Shown here: positions 19,966 through 32,503 of the stretch, in pieces
Layout of the letters: the number at the start of each line of letters is the position of its first letter
Numbering within the stretch: position 1 is the stretch's first letter
Source of the DNA: Petunia secreta
Taxonomy: Eukaryota > Streptophyta > Magnoliopsida > Solanales > Solanaceae
Assembly: GCA_029990175.1 (NCBI GenBank)
Contig: JARKIP010000038.1
Span: 25,365,501-25,429,500, forward strand
Length of the DNA stretch: 64,000 nucleotides
Direction: 5' to 3'
Notes under the pieces: model-generated
What the model was told of the DNA's origin: nothing
The model's input: only the letters and a program-made list of their open reading frames with translations
Databases searched by the model: none
Program-made: the position numbers and the translations under genes

Positions 19966-20432
19966 GTAAGTCTATGTTTCTTCTCTCTTTTACTCCCATG
20001 CATATTCTTTTCACAAATCCATCGTCTGATTCTCCTTCTCTCTTTTAGTTATCCTAGTTTTTCATTTTCCATGGTTTTTTTATGCTGTAAAAGCTTCTCA
20101 TTACCGTTAAAATGAGAAGTTAAATTTGAATTGTTTCCAATGTAGAATTATGCCGTTCTCTGTAGATGGACCAATAAGGAAACAATGTCACATAAATTGG
20201 AATACAAGGAGTACTATACCAATGAATAGTTCCAAAAGAAAAAAAAAGTTTTATTTATTGCTATTTCCACAAAAAAAGTTTTATGTTAATTCAGTGCTTT
20301 TTCTTATAATTATTTGACATACAGAAAAATGCAAAGTTATCAGTGAACTGCATCCGTGCTCCATCAACGAGGAATATCTACATACCTTCAAAGATGTGGT
20401 TTACTTTTGAATATTTATGTTCTCTCTCATAG
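19966..20432 (+). other. Predicted 3' intron of NLR-2 (now in the 3' UTR)
   Basis: Donor CTTAG|GTAAG at 19966 and acceptor TCTCATAG ending 20432, followed by GTGACTAG as in NLR-1. Because of the upstream stop this intron would lie after the stop codon in NLR-2. Its sequence TTCTCTGTAGATGGACCAA (about 20155-20173) is the empty counterpart of the MULE insertion site in NLR-3. Confidence 0.55.
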
Positions 20433-21361
20433 GTGACTAGATCAACTTTCATCGTAGAAGGTTGCTGGTTGTGCTATATATCAAGTATCAACTATCAAGT
20501 CAAAATGTAAGTGCCTTAATCAGGTCGACTAAATTTTTATTCAACTTGGTGGAGAGGAATGCTATAACAAATTTGTCAAGTTCTTTCTGGCTTTCCTTTG
20601 TATGACACATACTTATTGTTTAACAGGGATTGGTTGTGTTCCACTCACAGCCAGGTTTGTTTTGTATTCAAGCGGCTTTAGCAATCTCTCCGGAGCAAAC
20701 ATGGAATATGTGGTGGCTTGACAAATTTGAAGTGCAATATGGTCTGAACTTTGTTGTAGGACAGATTCTTCAGCTCTAGACTCATTACTGGACTCTTTCA
20801 ATCATATTGGTAAAGCTACTGAATCTCTCAACATTTTACTCTTCATGACGGGGGATATCAACAATTAGCGACAGCCATCTCCTTCTATTATAATACTTTA
20901 ACTGCTTGTTGCAAATTTATGTAGTTTACATTGTCCATTATAGGAAATAGCTTGCACAAGCTCATTGAATACCTAAGACCTTTGAGAATGGCGTGTTCTT
21001 AGTCTGCTCTAAGTTCTCACTCTCTTCAACTGGCTTTGCCAAAGGTTACTCTGAAAGTTTGGCATTTTCTTTTCAGATCTAAATTTAATGGAAGTGCAGT
21101 ATAAAATTATCCGCATTCAAGTCTTGTCACTTGGATACTGAATAACCTTTCGTGGAAACAAATAGCAAAGTGTACATACAAGAAACATCAACATACTAAA
21201 AGCATACATGCTATTTGACTTATTTTAAAGCAAATAAGCGTTTTATTGTATAATTGAGTTTCGCCATTCGGACCAAAGAAATTATTGTTTTTTGAAGTTA
21301 TCATGTCAGTGATTTCCTATAATATGGTCATCCCCTGTTCTCTAAGGATCTTTAAGTTTCC
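20433..21361 (+). other. 3' UTR / downstream region of NLR-2
   Basis: Homologous to the NLR-3 downstream region up to the shared GGGGGATATCAACAATTA block (about 20850). After that, AT-rich DNA with no recognised gene up to the Athila insertion. The last five bases (TTTCC) are one copy of the Athila target duplication. Confidence 0.5.
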
Positions 21362-22715
21362 TGATGTTCGGCATTTTATGCCTACCTTTCCTTAATATTT
21401 CCGCATATTTGAGCTTGTTTTGCACTCGTTTGGTAGCTTGTGAATGTGGTTTTACACTGATGTTGTGTTGTGCGTGTGTAGGTTGTTACGCGGTGCATTT
21501 GGAGCTTTTCGGAGCTTGATTGAGCTAGAATTGATTGGATGTTGATTGAAGATTGGAGTGAGAACACGAGGGCACGACACGAGCGAGGATTCGGACCAAG
21601 GAAGAAGCAGTTTGGCCTGGTGCCATAGCCCACGCGCCGCGCTGCCCAGCGCGCTCATTGGTTGGCGCGTTTCTTCACGCGGCGCAGCCCTAAAGCGTGG
21701 AGAATGTGGCGTCCTCTGGTTGTTGTCACGCTTTCCGAGGCGCGAGGCGCCCGTTATAGCGCCCCTTGTGCGCGTTTTTACTCCCTATTCCTTCTAGCAT
21801 TGGGTCTAACTTATTACTAAGGGTCTGGAAACATTATAAATAGTTCTTTACTTAGTTTTTGTAAGGGGTTCTTGACTTTGGAGCAATATTGAGAGCTACA
21901 CACTTCATTGAACAAGGGTTATTCCCAATCTTTCATCTATTATATAAATTATTTCATTATTACATCAAATCTTTGCCTTGTGATCATGAATATGTGTGGC
22001 TAATTTCCTAACGTTCTGGGGTTAGAGTTTTACATGAAAGTTGCTTGTTGAAGATTGATTCCCATTGATTGAATCCCATAACGGGTTACTTATTCTTTCT
22101 TGATTTCACTTGTATAATTGTTAGAGCTCGGTAATTATACATCATCTATGGTTTTTGGGTTGAACTCGAAAAAGAGAATCTAATTACGTAATAAGAAAGA
22201 ATAGAACTAGTTTGTGAACCCGGGCATCGGGGAATCAATTCGCGGGTAGGATAGACATATACTTACTTGCCTAGTTTAACTCATTACATGAATCTTAATG
22301 CGTGCATGTGATTTAACCCATAGACATATAGGGATTGAAGTAGCTTGCATAGACTGTGAAGAACTAAAAGATTTTCACGGGGTACATTTACTCTGTCAGT
22401 TAGTAACCTGGGATTTAAGAAGTGGAATCAATTGGATACATCAACTGGATTGTTCGTAACTCTAACCCTGGACCGCTCTCTTGATATTGTTAACAACCAA
22501 AGTATTGCTCATTGCTTGACTACACTTCTAGCACTTTACTTACTGCGTTTTAGTTATAAAAACTCTTACAACCATTGGAAAAAGACTCCTGGATAGTTTG
22601 TTCAGGAATTGTTTATTAAGCACTAGTCTGCATAGTCCTCGTGGGAACGATACTCGACTTTGTCACTTTATTACTTGGCGACCGCGTATACTTGCGTGTG
22701 CGTTTGGGAGCAACA
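21362..22715 (+). repeat. 5' LTR of the Athila-type element
   Basis: 1354 bases, ends TG...CA. Contains a GC-rich stretch (CACGCGCCGCGCTGCCCAGC, 21630-21650) and a TATAAATAG box at 21835-21843. It retains GCGCGAGGCGCCCG near 21736, which the 3' LTR has lost. Confidence 0.92.
21835..21843 (+). promoter_or_regulatory. TATA box in the Athila 5' LTR
   Basis: TATAAATAG in an AT-rich context, about 870 bases before the LTR end; the identical box is in the 3' LTR near 32963. The likely start of the element's genomic RNA would be about 30 bases downstream. Confidence 0.5.
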
Positions 22716-22721
22716 AGTTTT

Positions 22722-22739
22722 TGGCGCCGTTACCAGGGA
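22722..22739 (+). other. Primer-binding site (tRNA-Asp type)
   Basis: TGGCGCCGTTACCAGGGA, six bases after the 5' LTR. It differs at two positions from the TGGCGCCGTTGCCGGGGA used by Athila elements, which is complementary to the 3' end of plant tRNA-Asp. Confidence 0.75.
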
Positions 22740-22839
22740 CTAATTACGGACTATTTTCTTTTGAACAATTACTTAATTGCTATTCAGGTTTAATTTTTTT
22801 TGTTGAGTTTCTTGTGCTGTTTCAGGCAATAGGTTTTGA

Positions 22840-25800
22840 ATGCAAAGGAACAAAAAGGACGAATCACTCGCACCTTTTGATCCCGAGCCTGAAAGAACCT
22901 TGAGAAAGGCAAAAAGGGAAGCGAGAGATCGAGAAGCATTAGCAATCGTACTTGCCTCTCTACCTGTTGAAATGGCTGAAGAACAAGCAGTAGCAGTGCG
23001 AGATGTGGCTCTTCCTAGTCTGAAAGGAGTAGAGTCAAGTATTGTGAAGCCTTCTATTACTGGAAACTTTGAGATCAAGCCCGGCATGATTCAGTTGCTG
23101 CATGTGACGGGGCAATATGGTGGATTCCTGCATGAAGATCCGCAGCAACATCTGCAGAACTTTCTGGAGATCAGTGATACTTATACACCGGCAGGTGTGC
23201 CTACTGATTACGTGCGAATGACTTTGTTCCCGTTTTCATTGATTGGGACAGCAAGGAAGTGGTTAAAGGCTGAAAAGCCTGGGTCTATCACTACTTGGGA
23301 GGATTTGGCTAAGAAATTCTTGGCTAAGTTTTATCCGTCTGCCAAGACGGCCAGGTTGAGGAGCGCAATTTTGTCCTTCAGGCAGTTCGAAGGCGAATCA
23401 TTATATGCAGCCTGGGAGAGATTTAAAGCTTTATTGAGAGATTGTCCGCACCACAACCAATCTAATGAGGTTATTGCACACACTTTTGTTGAGGGGTTGA
23501 ACCAACATACTAAGATTGTGGTTGATGCTGCTGCTGGAGGCCAAGTGCTGGCCTTAAATTTTGAACAGATCTATGACTTACTTGATAAGTTTTCACAGAG
23601 CAATCCTGATTGGCAGGGTGATGGCAGAGCTAATACGCATATGGAGGGGGCTAGCAGAGCTAATACGCAGAAAGCTACTGGGATACTTCAACTAGATGGA
23701 ATTACAGAGCTGCGAGCGAAGATGGATGCTATTTCTAATCAAATCAGCAAGCTGACTCTCCAAGCAAAGCCACAACTAGCTCCAGTGCAGCAAGTTCAGA
23801 CCTTTTGTGAAGTATGTGGTGAGGATCATAGCACTGAGGTTTGTCCCTCTAACCCAGAGTCAGTATATTATGTGGGAAATCAGAACAGATCACAGGGTCA
23901 AAATCGAAATCAGTATGGTAATAATTATAACACGGGTTGGCGTAATCACCCAAAGTTTTCCTGGAGGGATACCCGTGAGCAGTTTAAGGGTAATGAGAGA
24001 TCCCAATTTACTCAAAGCAATGCACCACAGCAGGGATCACAGTCACAGGCTCAGCCACAGCAGTCTAATGCTATGGAGGATATGCTCAAGAAAATTCTTG
24101 CAGGGCAGCAAAAGCTCATGGATGAGTCAGCATCTCAGGCACAAATAATTAAAGATTTGAGCAGTGCGCAGAAAGATCTTGAAAGACAGTTGGGGCAGCT
24201 TGCTGGAGCACAAAATAATAGACCTCGGGGTGCTTTACCGAGTGATACAGAGAAGAATCCTAAAGAATTTGTGCAAGCAGTTACTTTGAGGAATGGCAGA
24301 GCTTTAGAAGAACTTCCCCCAAAACCAAAGAAGCCTGTTGATGAGCTAGAGCCAAATGTTGATAGGGAAGTGGAAAAAGAAGCAGAGACAGTAATAGCAA
24401 AGCAGCCCGAGTCTGCTATTGTGAGACCACCACCACCTTTCCCTCAGAGGCTTCAGAAGCAGAAAGTTGATGCAGCATGCAAGAAATTCTTGGAGATATT
24501 GAGCCAGATTCAGGTAAATATTCCTTTGGTGGAGCTTTTGCGGGATGTTCCTAAATACGCTAAATACATCAAGGATATTGTTGCTAACAAGAGAAGATTG
24601 ACTGAGTTTGAGACAGTTGCACTTACTGAGGAGTGCAGTTCCAGAGTTAGAAGCAAGCTTCCTCAGAAATTGAAGGACCCTGGCAGTTTTACCATCCCTT
24701 TAAAAATTGGGGAACATGAGGTTGGTCGTGCTTTATGTGATTTGGGTGCTAGTGTGAATTTGATGCCTTCTTCAGTTTTCAGGAAGCTAGGCCTGGGTGA
24801 GCCACGACCCACTACTGTGACCCTGCAGCTTGCTGATAGATCTTTGACATGCCCCGAGGGGATTATTGAGGATGTGCTTGTACAAGTGGGTCAGTTCATA
24901 TTACCCGTTGATTTTATTATTCTTGATTATGAAGCTGATCCTGAGGTTCCTCTCATCTTGGGAAGAGGATTTTTGGCTACTGCTGATGCTGTTATTCGAG
25001 TCAGAGCTGGAAAGATGATCATGAAGGTAAATGGGGAAGAAGCTGTGTTTAATGTGTTCAGAGCTACCCAGATTCCTTCTCACTATGAAGAGTTGTCCAT
25101 GGTAAAAGTGATAGATGATGAATTGACTGCTGACGAGAGGTCATTCTTGGCTTCTAATGTTGATTCTTTAGAAATGGCACTCTTATGTGATGATGATGAT
25201 ATCCTGAAGGATGACGATACTGAAGAATATGTGGAGGTTCTTAATATGCAGAGTAGATTCATCCCAGGGTGGAAGAAATTTGAGGAGCTTGATAGACCGT
25301 TGACCTTAACTCCTGCTAAACCGTCTATTGAGAGAGCTCCTAATCTTGAGCTCAAACCTTTACCTGCACATTTACGTTATGCTTATTTGGGTGAAGGTAA
25401 TACTTTGCCCGTGATCCTTTCTTCTTTGTTGTCTGATGTGCAGGTTGAGAAGGTGTTGCGGGTATTGGGAGAGCGCAAGAGAGCTATTGGCTGGACTATT
25501 GCTGATATTAGAGGGATTAGTCCTTCTTTCTGCATGCATAAAATTCTCTTGGAGGAAGATCATAAGCCATCCATAGAGCAGCAGAGGAGGCTAAATCCAA
25601 TCATGAAGGAGGTGGTGAAGAAAGAAGTTATCAAGTGGCTGGATGCTGGTATTATTTTTCCTATCTCTGACAGCAAGTGGGTGAGTCCAGTGCAATGTGT
25701 TCCTAAGAAGGGGGCATGACAGTGGTGAAGAATGAGAACAATGAGTTGATTCCTACAAGAACTGTTACAGGGTGGCGAATTTGCATTGATTATAGGAAGC

Positions 25801-28242
25801 TCAACAAGGCCACCAGAAAAGATCACTTCCCACTTCCTTTTATTGATCAGATGTTGGATAGACTTGCAGGCCATGAGTATTACTGTTTCTTGGATGGGTA
25901 TTCGGGCTACAATCAAATTGTGATAGCCCCTGAAGACCAAGAGAAGACCACTTTTACTTGCCCATATGGCACCTATGCATTTAGGAGGATGCCATTTGGG
26001 TTGTGTAATGCCCCGGGGACTTTTCAGCGGTGCATGATGGCTATTTTCACTGATATGGTGGAAAATTTTGTGGAGGTATTTATGGATGATTTCTCAGTGG
26101 TTGGTGACTCTTTTGATGAATGTTTGAAAAATCTTGATGCTGTGCTGAGCCGTTGTGAAGAAACAAATCTGGTGCTGAATTGGGAAAAATGTCACTTTAT
26201 GGTTCAAGAAGGCATAGTACTTGGGCACAAGGTGTCAAAGCAAGGGATTGAGGTTGACAAAGCGAAGATTGAGGCTATTGAGAAATTACCACCACCTATC
26301 TCTATTAAGGGGGTGCGTAGTTTCTTGGGACATGCAGGGTTCTATAGACTTTTCATAAAGGACTTCTCCAAAATTTCCACTCCCTTGTGCAAATTGTTAG
26401 AGAAGGATGTGAAATATGTGTGTTGATGATGCTTGTCTCAAGGCGTTTGAAGAGTTGAAGAAAAGGTTGGTGACCGTACCAATCATCATTGCTCCTGACT
26501 GGTCTTTGCCATTTGAATTGATGTGTGATGCGAGTGATAATGCTATTGGGGCTGTGCTAGGCCAAAGAATTGGAAGAATCTTTCACTGCATCTATTATGC
26601 AAGCAAGACGCTTGATGCAGCCCAGTCTAATTATACCACCACTGAGAAGGAGTTGCTAGCCGTGGTTTATGCCTTTGATAAATTCAGATCTTATTTGGTT
26701 GGCACTCGAGTTGTTGTCTACACTGATCATGCCGCAATCCGGTATTTGTTTGAAAAGAAGGACTCCAAGCCTAGACTCATTAGATGGGTTCTCTTATTGC
26801 AAGAGATTGATGTTGAAATTCGAGATCGCAAGGGTACTGAGAATCAAGTTGCTGATCATTTGTCAAGGCTGGAGAATAGAGATCATGTAGATGAAGGGCC
26901 CGAGATTAAAGAGGTGTTTCCTGATGAGCAACTTTTTGCTCTTGATGCAGCTGAGGTGCCATGGTATGCTGACATGGTGAATTTACTTGTGAGTAATGTG
27001 TACCCCCCTGGGGCAACTGCTGAGCAAAAGCGTAAACTCCCTCATGAGAGCAGATTTTATGTGTGGGATGAGCCCTATTTGTACAAGATAGGAGTTGATC
27101 AACTAGCTAGGAGATGTATTCCAAGGGAAGAAATAGAGCCGATTCTACAGAGCTGCCATTCCTCTCCTTATGGTGGCCACCTTGGTGGAGATCGAACAGC
27201 TGCAAAGGTACTTCAATCTGGTTTCTTTTGGCCTACTTTATTTAAAGATGCTCATGCACTAGTGAAGCAATGTGATCGTTGCCAAAGAACGGGTACTATT
27301 ACTAGGCGTCACGAGATGCCTTTGAACAATATCTTGGAGATTGAGTTGTTTGATTGTTGGGGTATTGATTTCATGGGTCCATTCCCACCTTCTATGGGCA
27401 ATAAATACATCCTTGTAGCAGTTGATTATGTATCGAAATGGGTGGAGGCTATTGCACTTCCAACAAATGATGCGAGTGTGGTGGTGAAGTTCGTGAAGAA
27501 GAATATTTTCACTCGTTTTGGGACACCGCGGGCTATCATCAGTGATGAAGGTACGCACTTTTGTAACCGCTTGTTCAATAAATTGTTGGCTAAGTATGGG
27601 GTTCGCCACAAGGTGGCTACTGCTTATCATCCCCAAACTAGTGGCCAAGTGGAAGTGTCTAACAGAGAGATCAAGCAAATCCTTGAGAAGACTGTGAATG
27701 CCTCGAGGAAGGATTGGGCTATGAAGTTAGATGATGCTCTCTGGGCCTATCGAACTGCATTCAAAACGCCTATTGGAACCTCTCCATATAGGCTTGTTTA
27801 TGGTAAGGCCTGTCACTTGCCGGTTGAATTAGAGCATAAGGCGTATTGGGCTATTCAAAAGCTCAACCTTGATATGGCCTTAGCGGGTGAGAAGAGGATG
27901 CTCTAATTGCATGAACTTGAAGAGTTCCGTTTCCATGCGTATGAAAATGCGAAATTATATAAGGAACGGACAAAGAAATGGCATGATAAGCACATTGAGC
28001 ATCGTTCTTTTGAGCCCGGGCAGCGTGTATTGTTGTTCAACTCGAGGTTGAAATTTTTTCCGGGCAAGTTGAAGTCGAGATGGTCGGGGCCTTTTGAAGT
28101 TGTTCGTGTTACCGCACATGGTGCGGTTGCATTGAGAGCCTCGGGTTCTGAGAACACATTTTTGGTTAATGGTCAACGGGTGAAACATTATTGGGGAGGT
28201 GCGGTGAATCACCGCACTTCCATTAATTTGAGGGACCCGTGA
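22840..28242 (+). pseudogene. Athila-type gag-pol, broken by two frameshifts and one stop
   Basis: ATG at 22840. gag capsid domain about residues 90-200 (LHEDPQQHLQNF ... AAWERFKALLRDC); an unusual zinc-knuckle-like CEVCGEDHSTEVC about 322; aspartic protease with DLGASVNLMPS about 634; then RT, RNase H, integrase (HHCC, GIDFMGP, SDEGTHF, HPQTSGQVEVSNRE) and a C-terminal GPF domain. Lesion 1: a one-base loss in the G-run at about 25711-25715, between KWVSPVQCVPKK and the RT core. Lesion 2: a one-base shift at about 26415-26424, between RT and RNase H. Lesion 3: a TAA at 27904-27906 where the frame otherwise continues (LHELEEFRF follows), probably from a CAA codon. The RT catalytic motif is FMDDFS. 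All domains are still recognisable. Confidence 0.9.
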
Positions 28243-29430
28243 TTTATCCCCATCGTGCCACAGCGTTAAATAAGGCGCTTCTCGGGAGGCAACCCGAGTT
28301 TGTACTTGTAATAGTTTAATTTTTTTTGTTTTTATAGTGTCACGTAGTTGTTGTTTTTGTGTGTCGTTTTTGCAGGATTCGGGTGAGCTAAACAAGGTGA
28401 AATGAATGCATTGAGGGGTATGGGACGTCTCGAGACATGTCCCACGCTTGGGTTTGTACTTAGAATCAAAAATCGGTGCGAAAAAACGTGCTTGGGCGCG
28501 TTCGGGAGTGCCCCGCGCCTCCCAAAGCGCCAAAATAAAGCTGAAGCAAAGAAGCTTGGCGCGGTTGGTAGCGCCCCGCGCCTCCCACCGCGCCGAGTTA
28601 GGCAGAATGCCCAAGTTTCTGGCCACGACAAGCCTGCGCCGCGGGGCCTAACGCGGAAGGCCAACTTTTTGCTAAAAATTCGGGTCAACGGGTTTGACCC
28701 GCGATTACTTGAACCCCCATGCCCCTATATCCCGATTTCTAACCCCTTTTCTTCATTATTTTCACTACAAACACTCTCTAAACACACACTAATTCACTTG
28801 CAACACTTGGAATTATTCCAACTCATTGTGCAATCAACTCTAACACATTCAAGTAAGTACATTCCTACTCTTCCTTCTCAATAACATGTACGTTGCACTC
28901 ATTATTGCTCATGGGTGATTTCTTAGCTAGTTACAAGCTTGTGCATAAAAATTCAATCTTGTTGTGCTTAACTTGTCAATGATGCTTGGTATACAACTTG
29001 TGACTCGTAAAAAGAGATCTCCCAACAATTTGGGAGGGTTGGCACATTACAAAATCCATTGAAATTGCTAGTTTAAAGTTGTGCACACTAGGTGTTTGTG
29101 AAAAAGCCCCAATGATGAAAATTCAATGACATTGTGAATTCTTGAGTAGCAATGCATTCCTTAGGCTTATTATGAACATTAGGTGTTGCACACACACAAG
29201 AACTGATCATGATGCACCCACACTAGCTTGATTTTCAAAATTCAAAACGTGGCATATTTTGCCCAAGGCTAGTTTGGCTTAAGTGTGGGGTTGCTCGTGT
29301 CATTGAGTTGAGTGATTGACACATAGAGTGTGTGATAAGTGTGGGGTGGTACCCCACCAATTGAGTTTGAATTGTATTTTTGGTGTTTAGCTATACATCT
29401 CACATTGATCTTTGTGTTTGTGTAGGTACC
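28243..29430 (+). other. Non-coding spacer between pol and the extra ORF
   Basis: Starts with a GGGAGGCAACCCGAG block (28284-28298). Includes a GC-rich part with two diverged copies of GCCCCGCGCCTCCCA (about 28508 and 28571). An open frame at 28402-28884 covers this part but has no family and follows composition. Two PPT-like AGTGTGGGGT boxes lie at about 29283 and 29338. Confidence 0.5.
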
Positions 29431-30681
29431 ATGGTCGCCACACCTCATAAAGCTAGTTCCTCATCCACCGCGGGTCCGAGGAGAGCACCCCAAGCCGGGC
29501 CCTCCACTACCAAGCAAAAGGGTAAGGCACCAGCCAAAGCCAAGGCTAAAGGCAAGGCTAAGATTCCAAAGGACGCGGTGCCGATACCACGTCCCGGAGG
29601 CAAGACCCGGTATGGCCTCCCTTTTGTAAAGAAGGGGGATTGCCAAACATGGTACAAGAATGTGCGGCTTGCGGGGTACATACCCGAGCAAGCCATTGAT
29701 AAACGGCCGGTGATGCAAAAGTTTAGAAGTGTGGCCGAGAAGATCATTGCTCTAAAGTGGGACTCGGTGTTTGAGAGTTCGGGGCACGCTAACTTGGACA
29801 TGGTCCAAGAATTGTTTGCTAACTGGGAGCCCGAGGATGCTTGGAAAGAAGATGATGTGGTGACGGTTCGGGGAGTGAAAGTGAAGTTGGATCTGACGGC
29901 ATTGAATGCCTTTTTGGGGGTCGATGACCCCGATTATGAGGATTTGAGGGAGTACATCAAGAAACCGGATTACACGGCCCTGCGGGATACCCTATGTGGT
30001 GAGGGCTCCACTCATAAGTGGGGGCGAAGTGCGGCTGGGAGACACAAGTTTATGCATTTCTCACAGTTTCTCAAGCCGGCTCGTGTATGGATGAGGTTCA
30101 TAAATGCACGGATACTACCATGTTCCCACTACTCCGAGGTCACTAAGACTCGGGCGTGCATGGTGTACTTTTTCATGATTGGGAGGCCGGTGAACATTGG
30201 ATACTACATGTTGCGTGTGATGAAAGAGCAACGAAAAGAAAAATCATGTAGTAGATTGTACTTTGGGAACCTCTTGACCCGATACTTAGAGAAGGCGGGC
30301 GTCCCCGTAGATGAGATTGGGGATCGCATTGTCCCTGATATAGGGAAGCCTTTTGACATTGCTTTGATCAAGGGGGTGATCACCACGGCACCGGTAAAGC
30401 TGACGGCTGACGAGTGGCGGGAGGCAGACGCCAACTTGTCCGCGCGTCAGTACTTGATGATTGAGGCGATGGCCCGTCAGTCGGGCGTTGATTTGACTGC
30501 TATTGACCGCAAGGTCCCGCTTATGGAGACCTCAAAGGGTCTGCTTGGCACGATTCGAGCTAGAACGGTGGATCCGCAGGAGGATGAGAACACGGATTCA
30601 GATGTTGTGGCTAATGATCCGGACAGCGAGGTCGAGACAGGTGATTCTGAGGGCGGTGGCTCTGATGAGGAGGAGGATTAG
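29431..30681 (+). CDS. Athila extra ORF in the env position
   Basis: ATG at 29431 in an ACCATGG context, 416 codons, uninterrupted although the gag-pol of the same copy is broken. The N-terminus (about residues 8-50) is basic and Ala/Lys/Pro-rich (KGKAPAKAKAKGKAKIPK), like a nuclear or nucleic-acid-binding tail. The middle (about 55-300) resembles the plant retroelement domain annotated as a putative plant transposon protein (NWEPEDAWKEDDVVTVRGVK, LTALNAFLGV). The C-terminus is acidic (DSEGGGSDEEED). No clear signal peptide or transmembrane segment is visible, so calling it an envelope protein is not supported. A TTTGTGTTTGTGTAG|G acceptor-like site lies directly upstream, so a spliced subgenomic RNA is plausible. 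Confidence 0.75.
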   Translation: MVATPHKASSSSTAGPRRAPQAGPSTTKQKGKAPAKAKAKGKAKIPKDAVPIPRPGGKTRYGLPFVKKGDCQTWYKNVRLAGYIPEQAIDKRPVMQKFRSVAEKIIALKWDSVFESSGHANLDMVQELFANWEPEDAWKEDDVVTVRGVKVKLDLTALNAFLGVDDPDYEDLREYIKKPDYTALRDTLCGEGSTHKWGRSAAGRHKFMHFSQFLKPARVWMRFINARILPCSHYSEVTKTRACMVYFFMIGRPVNIGYYMLRVMKEQRKEKSCSRLYFGNLLTRYLEKAGVPVDEIGDRIVPDIGKPFDIALIKGVITTAPVKLTADEWREADANLSARQYLMIEAMARQSGVDLTAIDRKVPLMETSKGLLGTIRARTVDPQEDENTDSDVVANDPDSEVETGDSEGGGSDEEED

Positions 30682-32503
30682 GTCCCTACTCCTGCGCACC
30701 ACCCAGAATTCAGGGCAGTTTTCTTGTACTCTTACTTTTGCACTTACTTCTTTGTCGCACTGGGACATTGCTTAGTTTAAGTGTGGGGTGGGGTACTGCC
30801 CTTTATCCATTTTTTGAGGTTAGGATGCATGTACCATAGGATTTTTCTTTTGTCACTTGACTTTATTTTGATTTGTTTCTTGCTTTAATATATGAAGAAA
30901 AAAAAATTAGAAAACCAATGAAAAAATTCCAAAAAGATTTTCCTTTTAGTTTTATTAGTGGTACATGTCATCCGCCCCGTGGTTTTTCTTATGGCCACGG
31001 TTCTTTTCCACAGGGAGGCCTTTGAACCGGGTAGTTTTTCTTTTTAGGATTAGGATAGTTAGTTGTAGATGACCCTTGATGTAGGAAAAAGGTAGAATGC
31101 TAGGTGCCTTTGATTTCTTTGATACCGATGAACTTGGACTTGATTACATGTGTTATTTGTGGTGTCCTTGAGTTTTAATGTTGATGCATGCCTAGGAAAA
31201 ACATGGAACGACCCCCTTGAGATGCTTGAGTCCGCTTGCTTGACTTGATTGTTAACCTTTGTGCATGAGTGCTTAAATTTCGACAAGTTGCATTGTAGAA
31301 GCTTAGTTGAGAGTTGTTGATGGAACCTCTTTGTGTGAACCATGTGCAATGTGAGTTGTGAGGCATGTTCTTGTTTACTCCATGTTTGCATATTAATGTC
31401 TAGAACTTGCCCCGTGTGTGTGCAAAGCGAAATCCTAGGTTTGCTCTAGTCGGGAAATGATACAAGGCCTTCTTTTGTTAGCCTACCCTTACATATATAC
31501 CTTGGAAAAAAATTGTTGTTGTGATTTCTTTGATCCTTTCTATTGGTACCCACACCCCGAGCCTACCCATTTGTTCTTAGTTGACTCTTTTGGCCCTTTA
31601 CTCCTTAAGCACTTTATTGATATTTTGTTGTTGATTGGAGTTGTGGTTGGATGTTGGGAGGTTCTTGAGTGGAACTAATGAAGGGAAATAATTGTTAAAA
31701 TTGTGAAGTAGTGAAAAGCATTGGCAAGGTTGGATGGAATTGAAAATTGAAAAAAAAATAGCAAAGTTGAAAAGAAAAAAATTGTGGAAAAGAAAAAAAA
31801 AAAGAGAGAAAGAATATCCATTCCTTGCTAGTGTGTGCTTAATAGAAAAATGCTACTTGTTGGGAAGGTGTATGTGTGATACTTGTGATTGGGTGGTTTG
31901 ATGAGATTTGTGCTTGAAATTAATTGTGATGTATTAAAGTGCTTGGGGAGGTAGTCACTATTACCATATGTATCATACCGACCCCTTAGCCTACATTACG
32001 ACCTTTCTAAAGTCCTAGTTAATCCCGATTGGAGTGAGCCTACATTAGTGGAGTCCTACACTACGGGCAAGCCTATGGTACGTTGTGTGTGACGTGTGAG
32101 CCTTTCATGAGAGTGAGTGAATTCATTTGTTATTGCCCCCGTTCTATTCATGATATTTGTTTTTGTGGGTGATCTTTGGGGAGCACTCTCTTTCATATTG
32201 GTGAAGGCACGTGGTTTGCATGAAGTAGGTAAAGTTGATGGCTCTTGATTGAGTAGATAGGTGTGATTTTGTGGGAGCATGGTTGCATTAAGTTGAGTTT
32301 GTGCATTTGAGCTATTTTGGGGTGGTTGTTCTCATATTTTTGGTCTTGGTAAATTGTTGGCATGTTGTGGACCCATGGTAGTCATGTGCACATTGGTTCA
32401 ATGGTCGGTATCAACCATAGTCATAGGCAGACCTGTTTTACCTGGGATGGGAAGTGAGATGTGACTTGCTCGAGGGCGAGCAAAGGTTCAAGTGTGGGGT
32501 GGT
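30682..32503 (+). other. Long non-coding 3' region of the Athila element with PPT
   Basis: 1.8 kb without a credible gene; includes an A-rich stretch (31745-31805). PPT-like AAGTGTGGGGTGG occurs at about 30780 and again at 32490-32503, directly abutting the 3' LTR; the latter is the likely working polypurine tract. Confidence 0.6.

Noticed and set aside
28402..28884. 160-codon frame in the Athila spacer
   Set aside because: Covers GC-rich repeats and the spacer; no family, and no sign of constraint beyond composition.
29431..30681. Athila extra ORF as a true envelope gene
   Set aside because: No signal peptide, transmembrane segment or cleavage site can be seen; only its position is env-like.
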